Below are positions 1 to 7,933 of a DNA stretch of 64,000 nucleotides, piece after piece. Source of the DNA: CBDHCC01 sp965219235 (lineage in GTDB: Bacteria; Pseudomonadota; Alphaproteobacteria; Sphingomonadales; Sphingomonadaceae); the NCBI GenBank assembly GCA_965219235.1, contig OZ244721.1, forward strand, positions 248,001 to 312,000, read 5' to 3'. Position 1 is the stretch's first letter. Each line of letters starts with the position of its first letter. A program made the position numbers and the translations under genes. Under the pieces are notes generated by a model. That model was not told the DNA's origin. It worked only from the letters and a program-made list of their open reading frames with translations, and ran no database searches.

Positions 1-958
1 GTTGGTTGGTGGACATGGTGAGGTTGCCCTTGCGCGGCGCGGTCAGCGGGTAGCCCTTGGCCGTCTGGAAGTCGGGCGTGCGCGCCGCCAGCGTCTCCCT
101 GATCCGGTCGTACAAGGCTTGCCGGTCCGCGCGGTGGTCCTCGATGCCCTCGAAGCCCGCGAAGAAGGCGTGGGGGATCGCCTCGTCGCCGTGCACGTCC
201 ATGGCGAGGTCGACGCCGCTCGCGTCCATCGCGTCCAGCACCGAGCGGACCTCCGGCGCGCGCTCCCAGGTCGGATCGACCCACTCGCGGTTGAGGTTAG
301 CTCCGACCGCGTTCGTCCGCAGGTGGCCCATCGCGGTGCCGTCCGGGCACATGTTGGGCACGAGGTGGATGGTGGCCTCCCGCGCCAGCACGCGCGCGAC
401 CGCGTCCTCCGGGTCGAGCAGGCGTTCGAGCGCGCCCTCCATCCACCATTCCGCCATCGGCTCGCCGGGATGCTGGCGGCCATAGAGCCAGACCTGCTTC
501 GGCCCGTCGCCGATCCGCAGCCGGTCGATCGCGCGGTCCTGGATCGACCAGCCGAGCACGTCGTGCCGCGCGCCCGCCGACGCGGCCCAGGCGACCAGAT
601 CGTCGTGCATCTCGCATGTGTAGGGCGCGTGATAGGCGAACCAGGCGGTGCCGGTTTCGAGCGTGTGGCGGATGGTGAGCCGGCCATCCTGATAGTCCGT
701 CTCCGCCTGCCTCCAGTCCAGCCGGTCCTCGCTCACCCGCGCCCGGTAGCCCGGCCAGCCCATCGGATAGGCGGACTTGTCGAGGTTCTGGAGTGTCAAT
801 GTGACGTCGGCGCCAGGCTCTCCCGTCACCCGGAAGTAGAACCACTGCGCGAACTCGCTGTGCGCGTCGGTGGGGATTTCAAGGGTGGCGGTGTCGCCGT
901 CGGTGGCGACGACGCGGATGTTGCCGCCGTCGAAGGCGGAGCTGATGCGGATGGTCAT
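1..958 (-). CDS. M14-family zinc carboxypeptidase, partial (3' end outside window)
   Basis: About 319 codons are open from an ATG at 958 to the left edge, so the C-terminus is missing. The N-terminal ~130 residues form a beta-rich domain (QWFYFRV, LDKSAYPMGWPGYRA) like that of cytosolic M14 carboxypeptidases (the CCP/AGBL-like group). The metallopeptidase part follows, with the zinc motif GRQHPGE (H163, E166) and a third ligand in MDVHGDE (H256), plus LNREW in the substrate region. The catalytic glutamate of the family normally lies nearer the C-terminus and would be beyond position 1. There is no signal peptide, so it should be cytoplasmic. It probably trims C-terminal residues from peptides or proteins, but the substrate is unknown. 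An R1 repeat pair lies just upstream. Confidence 0.85.
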   Translation of the reverse strand, partial: MTIRISSAFDGGNIRVVATDGDTATLEIPTDAHSEFAQWFYFRVTGEPGADVTLTLQNLDKSAYPMGWPGYRARVSEDRLDWRQAETDYQDGRLTIRHTLETGTAWFAYHAPYTCEMHDDLVAWAASAGARHDVLGWSIQDRAIDRLRIGDGPKQVWLYGRQHPGEPMAEWWMEGALERLLDPEDAVARVLAREATIHLVPNMCPDGTAMGHLRTNAVGANLNREWVDPTWERAPEVRSVLDAMDASGVDLAMDVHGDEAIPHAFFAGFEGIEDHRADRQALYDRIRETLAARTPDFQTAKGYPLTAPRKGNLTMSTNQ

Positions 959-1022
959 GGCGGCGGGGTTTAGGAGGGGCGGGGGAGCCGGGGAAGGGGG
1001 ACAAGGGTCTCCGTCGTCATTT

Positions 1023-1122
1023 CGTCATCCCCGCGAAAGCGGGGATCCAGGGCGCGGACTTTCCGATGGCGACTTCGGTTCGACCGTTCGGTGCCTGGAT
1101 CCCCGCTTTCGCGGGGATGACG
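1023..1122. repeat. R1 palindromic repeat pair
   Basis: Two copies of a ~29-nt element face each other. Each contains a stem-loop of the form CCCCGCGAAAGCGGGG followed by ATCCAGG and preceded by CGTCAT. The pair is separated by ~42 nt of unique sequence. The same unit recurs at 16.1, 36.7 and 52.4 kb. It fills the intergenic space between the carboxypeptidase and galE, which are divergently oriented. Confidence 0.9.
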
Positions 1123-1203
1123 TGAAGTGGCCGGGTCACGGAACGCACGGCGCTGCCGCAATTCCAGTGCATCCTTAACCCCCACCCGCTACATCGCCGC
1201 CTT

Positions 1204-2217
1204 ATGACCAGACCCACCGTCCTCGTCACCGGCGGCGCCGGCTATATCGGCAGCCACGCCGTGCTCGCGCTGACCGACGCCGGTTGGCCCGTCGTCGTGC
1301 TCGACAACCTCTCCACCGGGTTCGACTGGGCGGTGGCGGCGGGCGTGCCGCTGGTGGTGGGCGAGGTCGGCGACAGCGCCGTGCTCGACCCGCTGATCGC
1401 CGAGCACGGGATCGGCGCGGCGATGCACTTCGCGGGCTCGATCGTCGTGCCCGAGTCGGTCGCCGATCCGCTCAAATACTACGCCAACAACACGGCCGCC
1501 TCGCGCACCCTGATCGAGGCGCTGGTGGCGGGCGGGGTCCGGCACATGGTGTTCTCGTCCACGGCGGCGACCTACGGCACGCCGCCGCATTCGCCCGTCG
1601 CGGAGGACGATCCGACGGTGCCGATCAACCCCTATGGCCGGTCCAAGCTGATGACCGAGTGGATGCTGGCCGACACCGCGGCCGCCCACGACTTCAACTA
1701 TTGCGCGCTGCGGTATTTCAACGTGGCCGGAGCGGACCCGATGGGGCGGAGCGGCCAGTCGACGGCGGGGGCGACCCACCTGATCAAGGTGGCGGTGGAG
1801 GCGGCGCTGGGGCGGCGCGAGGGCGTGGCGGTGTTCGGCACCGACTACGACACCGCCGACGGCACCGGCGTGCGCGACTACATACACGTCAGCGACCTGG
1901 CCGCCGCGCACGTTTTGGCGTTGGAGGCGCTGATGGCGGAACCGGGGGAGAGCCACACGCTCAATTGCGGCTATGGCCACGGGGCGAGCGTGCTGGAGGT
2001 GCTGGACGCGGTGGACCGGGTGGCGGGCGTGACGCTCGACCGCCGCCTGGAGCCGCGCCGCGCGGGCGACCCGGCCGAGCTGGTGGCGGCGAACGACGCC
2101 ATCCGGGCGCGCTTCGGCTGGCAGCCGGCGCACGACGACCTTGACGGCATCGTGCGCGACGCGCTCGCCTGGGAGGGGGCGCTGGCGGAGCGGCGTGGGA
2201 ATGGCGGGCCGGCCTAG
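1204..2217 (+). CDS. galE: UDP-glucose 4-epimerase
   Basis: Extended short-chain dehydrogenase of 337 aa, the usual GalE length. It interconverts UDP-glucose and UDP-galactose for the Leloir pathway and for surface polysaccharide precursors. The NAD-binding TGGAGYIG motif is at residues 8-15. The catalytic pair is in NPYGRSK (Y144, K148), with the preceding SSTAATYG serine/threonine motif. The GalE-specific RYFNVAGADP and DGTGVRDYIHV stretches are present. The start is the first ATG of the ORF. It is monocistronic here. A degraded copy of its 3' end lies ~630 bp downstream (2770-2822). Confidence 0.95.
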   Translation: MTRPTVLVTGGAGYIGSHAVLALTDAGWPVVVLDNLSTGFDWAVAAGVPLVVGEVGDSAVLDPLIAEHGIGAAMHFAGSIVVPESVADPLKYYANNTAASRTLIEALVAGGVRHMVFSSTAATYGTPPHSPVAEDDPTVPINPYGRSKLMTEWMLADTAAAHDFNYCALRYFNVAGADPMGRSGQSTAGATHLIKVAVEAALGRREGVAVFGTDYDTADGTGVRDYIHVSDLAAAHVLALEALMAEPGESHTLNCGYGHGASVLEVLDAVDRVAGVTLDRRLEPRRAGDPAELVAANDAIRARFGWQPAHDDLDGIVRDALAWEGALAERRGNGGPA

Positions 2218-2261
2218 CGGGCCAATCCGATAATCATAAGGCCATCAGGCCGCCGGCGGCA

Positions 2262-2612
2262 TCAAGTTGGCGGGACGGCGGCGATAAAGGAGTAGCTCAG
2301 GCCGGCGTCGAGCGCCTGTTTGGTGACCGCGACCAGCGTGGCACCCGTGGCATCAGGCGACAATTCCACCGTGGCGTTGCGGCCCCCATTCGCAGAGTAG
2401 TGTTTGTAACCTTTTATGGTGCCGGAGAACGACAATCCTTGGGTAAAGCCGATGATGTTCTCGCTAGTGCCGTTCACCATGAGAGTTCGACCGCCAATAA
2501 GGACGGGCTCCTCGGATGCGTTCTGCAGGGCGAAGGACATGCCCCAAGCGGCCGCGACAGCCAGCCCGCCGATCACCGCGCCTCGGACCGTGTGCTTGCC
2601 AGTGTCCATCAT
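2262..2612 (-). CDS. Hypothetical small membrane-anchored protein
   Basis: Not recognised. The start at 2612 is chosen because AGGAGG sits 5 nt upstream of ATGATG; an upstream in-frame ATG at 2675 has no such site. The 116-aa product has a short charged N-terminus, one hydrophobic segment (AVIGGLAVAAAWGMSFAL, about residues 12-29) and then a Thr/Gly/Ser-rich extracytoplasmic-looking domain. It contains no cysteine after the membrane segment. It lies between galE and a copy of the galE tail, and its codon use is less GC-biased than its neighbours. Together these suggest it arrived by insertion. Confidence 0.55.
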   Translation of the reverse strand: MMDTGKHTVRGAVIGGLAVAAAWGMSFALQNASEEPVLIGGRTLMVNGTSENIIGFTQGLSFSGTIKGYKHYSANGGRNATVELSPDATGATLVAVTKQALDAGLSYSFIAAVPPT

Positions 2613-2769
2613 GCTGTCCTCCTGTTGCTTTGGAAGTTCACGACAACACGCTTTTGTCCTACCGTGCAAGCACAACCGTGGTGATCCGAACAGGCGGTAT
2701 CATCCCTGCGCGATCGGCTCAGGCCGAACGGGAGCGACGCGCGCGATGACGCGCCCGCGCAGGGTGAAA

Positions 2770-2822
2770 GACGGCATCGTCGCCGACGCGCTGGCGTGGG
2801 AGCGGCGGGCCTGCCTAGCGGG
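2770..2822 (+). pseudogene. Remnant duplicate of the galE 3' end
   Basis: Positions 2770-2802 match 2143-2175 of galE at about 28 of 33 bases, and 2804-2822 matches the region around the galE stop codon. Read in the galE frame it gives DGIVADALAWE, compared with DGIVRDALAWE in galE. No start and no remaining body of the gene are visible. It overlaps the very end of the PIN-domain toxin gene on the other strand. Confidence 0.5.
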
Positions 2823-3273
2823 CGAGGAGCGCCGCCAGCTTCGGGTGCGGGGTAGGGGCGAAGGGGTTCACCACGGTCAGGCCAAAGACGGCGAACCCGT
2901 CCTGCATGTCCTCTGACAGCAGCAGGGAACAGCCGGCGTTGGCAGCTGCGGTGAGGATGAGGGCGTTCCAGAACTGCAGCTTGTGGGCAGTGGCTAGATC
3001 GATTGCGGCGAGCAGTCGGTCCTGCGTCGAGGCGACGGTCTCGAAGCGTTCGGCTGCTTGCACCACCGACGTGCGGGCGAACTCCAGGTCGTCCGTTCGC
3101 CGGCGCGTCAGGTGGAAGAGCTCGCCCAGCACCTGCACCGGCACCACCAGCTTGGCGGAGGTCATCAGATCGGCAATCATTGCCCGGCTCGCCTGCACCT
3201 TCTCCCGGTCCTCCAGCGCCACGACGAGCCCGACGGAGTAGGCGAGGACATTCGTATCGAGCGCGATCTTCAC
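2815..3273 (-). CDS. PIN-domain (VapC-like) toxin ribonuclease
   Basis: 152-aa PIN-domain protein. Acidic active-site positions are visible: D6 in ALDTNVLAY, E in VLGELFHL, and acidic residues in the C-terminal LLLSEDMQDG. VapC-type toxins are Mg-dependent endoribonucleases that cut tRNA or rRNA when freed from their antitoxin. It starts with GTG at 3273, and the GTGA junction overlaps the antitoxin stop by 4 bp, so the pair is translationally coupled. The RNA target cannot be deduced. The last codons overlap the antisense galE remnant. Confidence 0.85.
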   Translation of the reverse strand: MKIALDTNVLAYSVGLVVALEDREKVQASRAMIADLMTSAKLVVPVQVLGELFHLTRRRTDDLEFARTSVVQAAERFETVASTQDRLLAAIDLATAHKLQFWNALILTAAANAGCSLLLSEDMQDGFAVFGLTVVNPFAPTPHPKLAALLAR

Positions 3274-3503
3274 CTCTCGTAGAGCTCTTCGCGCGTCCAG
3301 GGTCCGACAACGCGGACGGGCTGCTTGCGCGCCCAGGCCAAGAAGTCCGACAGGGCTTCTTGGCTTCCGGGCTGAGGCGGGGCCGAGATGCGAGCAATAG
3401 AGCGGCCATGCGACGTCACCGTAAAGCTGTCGCCGGCCTCCACCTCGCGAAGGATGCGGGAGAACTGCCGGTTCGCTTCTGTCGCCGTGATCGTCTTTTC
3501 CAT
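3270..3503 (-). CDS. Phd/YefM-type antitoxin
   Basis: 77 aa starting MEKTITATEANRQFSRIL, the typical prevent-host-death fold N-terminus, followed by AGDSFTVTSHGRSIARI. The C-terminal part (QEALSDFLAW, RVVGPWTREELYER) would wrap the PIN toxin. ATG 3503 is preferred over upstream in-frame starts because it matches the family N-terminus. It also sits 6 nt downstream of a consensus -10 box, which would give a leaderless or nearly leaderless transcript. Such antitoxins usually repress their own operon. It is upstream of and overlaps the toxin gene. Confidence 0.85.
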   Translation of the reverse strand: MEKTITATEANRQFSRILREVEAGDSFTVTSHGRSIARISAPPQPGSQEALSDFLAWARKQPVRVVGPWTREELYER

Positions 3504-3509
3504 GGCCAA

Positions 3510-3538
3510 ATTATAGTGTTTTCGCCTAACATTGACAA
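3510..3538 (-). promoter_or_regulatory. Sigma70-type promoter of the toxin-antitoxin operon
   Basis: On the minus strand, TTGTCA (3538-3533) and TATAAT (3515-3510) are separated by exactly 17 bp. The -10 box ends 6 nt before the antitoxin ATG, so the expected transcription start falls at or within a base or two of the start codon. No Shine-Dalgarno could precede the ATG on such a transcript. Confidence 0.7.
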
Positions 3539-3637
3539 GACGCTCCCGCAGTCCTTGACGATGCGGCGGCGTCGCCATAGGGCACCGACCTTCGCGGTCG
3601 CATGGCCGCCCATCCACTCGACTCAGGCGCAGACCCC

Positions 3638-3763
3638 ATGAAGATCCGCAATTCGCTCAAGAGCCTCAAGGGTCGGCATCGCGACAACCGCGTGATCCGC
3701 CGGCGCGGCCGCACCTACGTCATCAACAAGACGAACCGCCGCTTCAAGGCGCGCCAGGGCTGA
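3638..3763 (+). CDS. rpmJ: 50S ribosomal protein L36 (bL36, zinc-free form)
   Basis: A 41-aa ORF starting MKIRNSLKSLKGRHRDNR and ending FKARQG. The length and the absence of the zinc-binding cysteines match the C-minus L36 form common in alphaproteobacteria. It is a late-assembling protein of the large ribosomal subunit. Very basic composition. It is preceded by an unremarkable leader and followed by an R4 palindrome that could form a hairpin after the stop codon. Confidence 0.93.
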   Translation: MKIRNSLKSLKGRHRDNRVIRRRGRTYVINKTNRRFKARQG

Positions 3764-3774
3764 CCGTCTGAGGT

Positions 3775-3804
3775 CTTCCCCTCCCTGCAAGGGAGGGGAG
3801 CAGG
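3775..3804. repeat. Single R4 palindrome
   Basis: CCCCTCCCTGCAAGGGAGGGG forms a strong hairpin between the convergent rpmJ and pyk genes. It lacks a T-run, so it is not a textbook terminator, but it could help end transcription of either gene. Confidence 0.8.
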
Positions 3805-3811
3805 ACGCCCA

Positions 3812-5272
3812 CTACCCCCGCCCATACTCCGTCAGTTCGTCGCCGGTCAGCCGCACCACGTGGATGACGTTGGTGCTCCCCGGCACGCCGAAGGGCACGC
3901 CCGCCACCAGGACCAGCCGGTCGCCCGCGCCCGCCATCCCGTGGCGCAGCACCATGCGCTTGGCCTTGGCGACCATCTCCTCGAAATTGCCGACATCGCG
4001 GGTCTGGACCGCGTGCGCGCCCCACAGCAGCCCCATGCGCCGCGCGGTGGAGCGCTTGGGCGTCAGCACGAGCACGGGCACCGCCGGGCGCTCGCGCGCG
4101 ATGCGCCGCGCGGTCGAGCCCGACAGGGTGAAGCACACGATGACGCTCGCGCCCACCGTCTTCACGATGTTGTTCGCCGCCTCGGCCAGCGCGTCGGCGG
4201 TGGTGGGCTCGGGTGCCGTCACGGTGAAGTGGACGCGCGCGGCGTAGGCGGGGTCGCCCTCCGTCGCCTGGGCGATGGCGTTCATCATCCGCACCGACTC
4301 GGTCGGATAGGCGCCCGCCGCCGACTCCGCCGACAGCATGACCGCGTCGGCCCCGTCGTAGATGGCGGTGGCCACATCGGACACCTCGGCGCGCGTCGGC
4401 GTGGGCGAGGCGATCATCGACTCGAGCATCTGGGTCGCGACCACCACCGGCTTGCCCAGGCGGCGCGCCTGCTCGACGATCCGCTTCTGCGCCGGCGGCA
4501 CCAGCTCGGGCGGCAGCTCCACGCCCAGGTCGCCGCGCGCGACCATCACCGCGTCGGACAGTTCCACGATCTCCGGCAGCCGGTCGAGCGCGGCCGGCTT
4601 CTCGATCTTGGAGAGCAGCGCGGCGCGGCCGGCGATCAGCTTCCTCGCCTCCGCCACATCGTCGGGCCGCTGGACGAAGGAGAGCGCGATCCAGTCCGCG
4701 CCGTTGTCCAAGGCCCAATCCAGGTCGCGCCGGTCCTTGGGGCTGAGCGGCGACAGGTCGAGCACCGCGTCGGGCACGTTCAGGCCCTTGCGGTCGGACA
4801 GCGCGCCGCCGACCACCACCTCGGTGACGATCCGCTCGCCGTCGGTCTCCACCACGCGCAGCACCAGCTTGCCGTCGTCGAGCAGCAGGCGCTGGCCCGG
4901 CTCGGCGGCGGCGTGGATCTCGGCGTGCGGCAGGCAGACGCGGGTCGCGTCGCCGGGCGCCGGGTCGCGGTCGAGCACGAAGCGCGCGCCGGCGGTCAGC
5001 GTCACCCGGCCGCCGTCGAACTGGCCGACGCGCAACTTCGGCCCCTGGAGGTCGACCAGCACGGTCATCGGCCGGCCGACCTCCGCCTCCAGCGCGCGGA
5101 TGCGGTGGACGGTCTCGGCGTGGGTGGCGTGCTCGCCGTGGCTCATGTTGATGCGGAAGGCGTCCGCGCCGACCTCGTGCAGCGCGCGGATCGTCTCGGC
5201 CGAGTGGCTGGCGGGGCCGAGCGTGGCGAGCACGCGCACCTTGCGACGCCGGGGCGGGAAGACGGTCGTCAT
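3812..5272 (-). CDS. pyk: Pyruvate kinase
   Basis: 486 aa from ATG 5272 (MTTVFPPRRRKVRVLATLG). Converts phosphoenolpyruvate and ADP to pyruvate and ATP at the end of Entner-Doudoroff/lower glycolysis. Visible family motifs: TLGPAS and INMSHGEH in the N-terminal barrel, DLQGPKLRVG, the catalytic lysine region ALLSKIEKPAAL, MVARGDLGVELP, and the signature ATQMLESMI with PTRAEVSDVATAIYDGADA. The C-terminal allosteric-type domain ends near FGVPGSTNVIHV. An upstream in-frame extension to 5431 overlaps the divergent hydrolase leader and lacks family similarity, so it is not used. Confidence 0.96.
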   Translation of the reverse strand: MTTVFPPRRRKVRVLATLGPASHSAETIRALHEVGADAFRINMSHGEHATHAETVHRIRALEAEVGRPMTVLVDLQGPKLRVGQFDGGRVTLTAGARFVLDRDPAPGDATRVCLPHAEIHAAAEPGQRLLLDDGKLVLRVVETDGERIVTEVVVGGALSDRKGLNVPDAVLDLSPLSPKDRRDLDWALDNGADWIALSFVQRPDDVAEARKLIAGRAALLSKIEKPAALDRLPEIVELSDAVMVARGDLGVELPPELVPPAQKRIVEQARRLGKPVVVATQMLESMIASPTPTRAEVSDVATAIYDGADAVMLSAESAAGAYPTESVRMMNAIAQATEGDPAYAARVHFTVTAPEPTTADALAEAANNIVKTVGASVIVCFTLSGSTARRIARERPAVPVLVLTPKRSTARRMGLLWGAHAVQTRDVGNFEEMVAKAKRMVLRHGMAGAGDRLVLVAGVPFGVPGSTNVIHVVRLTGDELTEYGRG

Positions 5273-5347
5273 CGGTGGCGGTCCCCGTCGCGGCTCATCC
5301 CCCGCGTCCCTTAGCGAGTCGCCAACCTGAGGCAAGGTGGAGTACCT

Positions 5348-5379
5348 TCCCCGAAGCGGGCTTGGGGAGGAACAGGCTG
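5348..5379. repeat. Partial R7-type palindrome
   Basis: CTTCCCCGAAGCGGGCTTGGGGAGGA resembles one arm of the R7 pair at 55.1 kb. It lies in the divergent region between pyk and the CocE-like hydrolase gene. Confidence 0.5.
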
Positions 5380-5429
5380 GCGTCCTGTCCGCGCCTGCGC
5401 CACACCACTCGCAACAAGGGAACCCACTC

Positions 5430-7319
5430 ATGAACCGTCTCGTCGCCGCCCTCGTGCTCGCAAGCCTCGCCGGCGCGGCACCCGCGCAGGACTATGCCAA
5501 ATGGTCCGACGACGCGATCGCGGCGGAACTTGCCAAGCGGGTCGACTCCCAGATGATCGTCATGGTGCCGATGCGCGACGGCGTGCGGCTGGCGACCAAC
5601 GTCTACCGGCCCAAGGGCGTCACCGGCCCGCTGCCGACCATCTTCTGGAAAACGCCCTACAACGAGCTGTCCACCCAGACCGCCACCAGCCGCCGGGCGC
5701 TGGAGGCGACGAAGCGCGGCTATGCCTTCGTGGTCGAGAACGAGCGCGGGCGCTATTATTCGGAAGGGCAGTACGAGATCCTGGGGAAGCCCGCGACCGA
5801 CGGCTATGACGCGCTGACCTGGATCGCGAAGCAGCCCTGGTCGAACGGCAAGGTCGGCACGCTCGGCTGCTCGTCCTCCGCCGAGTGGCAGCTGCAGCTC
5901 GCCGCCCAGAACCATCCGGCCCACGCGGCGATGGTGCCGATGGCCTCGGGGGCCGGCATCGGCAAGGTCGGCGAGTTCCAGGAACAGGGCAACTGGTACA
6001 CCGGCGGCGTGCCGCGCACCCTGTTCTTCGTCTGGCTCTACGGCGTCGACAACCCCTTGCGCGTCCAGCTGCCGCAGGCGATGGACCACGCCACCCGCGC
6101 GCGGGTGGCCCGCTACAACGACCTGGATGCCAAGAAGCCGGACGTGAAATGGACGGAGCAGGTCAAGCACCTGCCGGTCGACACCATGCTGTCCGACCTG
6201 GGCGAGCCGCCCGCGACCTTCGAACGGTTCATCGGACGCACTCCCGCCGATCCGGCGTGGAAGACCGGCGGCCTCTATGACGATTCGATGGGCTGGGGCG
6301 TGCCGGCGTTGTGGTTCGACAGCTGGTACGACGTGTCGATCGGGCCGAACCTGGCGCTGTTCAACCACGCGCGCGCGGTGAAGTCGGACGCGGAGGCCAG
6401 CGCCAACCAGTTCGCCGTGGTCGGCCCCAACAACCACTGCCAGTTCGCCCGCCTCGCGCCCGGCTTCACCTCGGGCGACCGCGCGCTGGGCGACCCGTCG
6501 TTCGACACGGACGGGCAGATCTACGCCTTCTTCGATCGCTGGCTGAAGGGGGATGCCAAGGCGTTCCCGAACTCCACAGCCCCCGTCCGCTACTACAACA
6601 TGGGTGCCAACGAGTGGCGCTCGGCGGAGCAATGGCCGCCCCGGGATGCGAAGACGGTGCGGATGTACCTGCGCTCCGGCGGCGACGCGAACAGCCTCTA
6701 TGGCGGCGGCACGCTCTCCATCCAGGCGCCCCCGGCGGGCGAGGCGGCGGACCGCTATCGCTACGACCCGATGAACCCGGTCCAGACGATCGGCGGCGGC
6801 GATTGCTGCAATGGCGGGCTGGTGACGGCGGGCGCGTTCGACCAGCGGGTGATCGAGGCGCGCGACGACGTGCTGGTCTACACCAGCGAGCCGATGACGG
6901 AGCCGATGGACGTGACCGGCTTCGTGCGCGCGGTGCTGGCCGTGTCGTCGGACGCGCCGGACACCGACTATGCGGTCAAGCTGGTCGACGTGGCCCCGGA
7001 CGGCACCGCCTACATCCTGGGCGACACGATTTTGCGCGCGCGCTACCGCGACGGCTACGATCGGCCGACAATGATGACGCCGGGGCAGGTCTACACGCTC
7101 AAGCCCACGCCGATCACGACCAGCAACACCTTCCTGCCCGGCCATCGTATCCGGGTGGAGGTGACGTCGTCCAACTTCCCGAAATTCGCGCGCAACCTGA
7201 ACACGGGGGCGAACAACGAGACCACGGTGGAGAGCCGGGTGGCGAACAACGCCGTGCACCATGCGGGCGGGCAGGCGAGCTGGATCGACCTGCCGGTGGT
7301 GCCCAACAGAGGGCGGTGA
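5430..7319 (+). CDS. Secreted CocE/NonD-family acyl hydrolase (peptidase S15-like)
   Basis: 629 aa with a clear Sec signal peptide (MNRLVAALVLASLAGAAPAQ). The alpha/beta-hydrolase domain carries the nucleophile elbow GCSSSAEW (around residue 148), a candidate aspartate in DSWYDVS and a histidine in GPNNHCQF. The C-terminal jelly-roll domain of X-Pro dipeptidyl-peptidase/cocaine esterase-like enzymes follows (EPMDVTGFVRAVL; HRIRVEVTSSNFPKF). Probably a periplasmic esterase, amidase or peptidase; related enzymes include glutaryl-7-ACA acylases. The substrate cannot be told. Monocistronic, followed by an R4 repeat pair. Confidence 0.88.
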   Translation: MNRLVAALVLASLAGAAPAQDYAKWSDDAIAAELAKRVDSQMIVMVPMRDGVRLATNVYRPKGVTGPLPTIFWKTPYNELSTQTATSRRALEATKRGYAFVVENERGRYYSEGQYEILGKPATDGYDALTWIAKQPWSNGKVGTLGCSSSAEWQLQLAAQNHPAHAAMVPMASGAGIGKVGEFQEQGNWYTGGVPRTLFFVWLYGVDNPLRVQLPQAMDHATRARVARYNDLDAKKPDVKWTEQVKHLPVDTMLSDLGEPPATFERFIGRTPADPAWKTGGLYDDSMGWGVPALWFDSWYDVSIGPNLALFNHARAVKSDAEASANQFAVVGPNNHCQFARLAPGFTSGDRALGDPSFDTDGQIYAFFDRWLKGDAKAFPNSTAPVRYYNMGANEWRSAEQWPPRDAKTVRMYLRSGGDANSLYGGGTLSIQAPPAGEAADRYRYDPMNPVQTIGGGDCCNGGLVTAGAFDQRVIEARDDVLVYTSEPMTEPMDVTGFVRAVLAVSSDAPDTDYAVKLVDVAPDGTAYILGDTILRARYRDGYDRPTMMTPGQVYTLKPTPITTSNTFLPGHRIRVEVTSSNFPKFARNLNTGANNETTVESRVANNAVHHAGGQASWIDLPVVPNRGR

Positions 7320-7327
7320 CGCCCAAA

Positions 7328-7463
7328 TCCTCCCCTTCCTGCAAGGGAGGGGCTGGGGGTGGGTGCCGCCGTCTGGCGGCTCGCTCCGAAGGAGCGACGA
7401 AGTGGGCATCGAGCCCGCTCCGTCGCCACCCCCCCCGACCCCTCCCTTGCAGGGAGGGGAGGC
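7328..7463. repeat. R4 palindromic repeat pair
   Basis: Facing copies of the CTCCC-TTGCAGGGAGGGG hairpin, each continued by GGGGGTGGGTG on the inner side, separated by sequence rich in CTCGCTCCGAAGGAGCGACGAAG. It lies between the hydrolase gene and gapR. Confidence 0.88.
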
Positions 7464-7503
7464 TGCGGTTAGCAACCCCGCTTCACATTGCCGGAGACAC
7501 TTG

Positions 7504-7746
7504 ATGAGCGACGGACCCGTGGCCGCCGACGAACTGCGCCTGCTGATCGAGCGCGTGGAGCGGCTGGAGGAGGACAAGAAGGCCGTGGGAGACGACATCC
7601 GCGACGTCTATGCCGAGGCCAAGGCGCGCGGGTACGACTCCAAGATCATGCGCCAAATCGTCCGCCTGAGGAAGATGGAGCACGCCGACCGCCAGGAGAT
7701 GGAAGCGCTGCTCGACACCTACAAGGCGGCGCTGGGCCTGGGGTAA
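7504..7746 (+). CDS. gapR: GapR-like nucleoid-associated protein (DUF2312/UPF0335)
   Basis: 80 aa and almost entirely alpha-helical, with a predicted N-terminal coiled coil (LRLLIERVERLEEDKKAV) and the family segment IRDVYAEAKARGYDSKIMRQ. In Caulobacter GapR is an essential DNA-binding protein that clamps overtwisted or AT-rich DNA ahead of replication forks and transcription and stimulates topoisomerases. It is encoded alone between two repeat pairs. ATG 7504 matches the family start; a TTG directly before it is less likely. Confidence 0.9.
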   Translation: MSDGPVAADELRLLIERVERLEEDKKAVGDDIRDVYAEAKARGYDSKIMRQIVRLRKMEHADRQEMEALLDTYKAALGLG

Positions 7747-7860
7747 TCCCTCTCCCAGCGGGAGAGGGAGGGAGCTGCGAAGCAGCGGAAGGGTGAGGGT
7801 GACAGGCGGGCGAGGCCTGTCACCCTCACGCCGACCCTCTCCCAAGGGGAGAGGGGGCGC
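7746..7860. repeat. R5 palindromic repeat pair
   Basis: Facing hairpins of the form CCCTCTCCC-AGCGGGAGAGGG and CTCTCCCAAGGGGAGAG, separated by ~70 nt that itself contains the inverted TGAGGGTGACAGGC and GCCTGTCACCCTCA. It starts within the gapR stop codon region and ends before yebC. Confidence 0.85.
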
Positions 7861-7933
7861 TCCCCCAAGTTGAACCCAGCCGCGACGCTGGGTAGAGCGG
7901 GTCGAGACCCACATCAGGAGCCCCGCCCCAGAC

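Noticed and set aside
3775..3804. Rho-independent terminator of rpmJ
   Set aside because: The hairpin is strong but lacks a T-run and belongs to the R4 repeat family.
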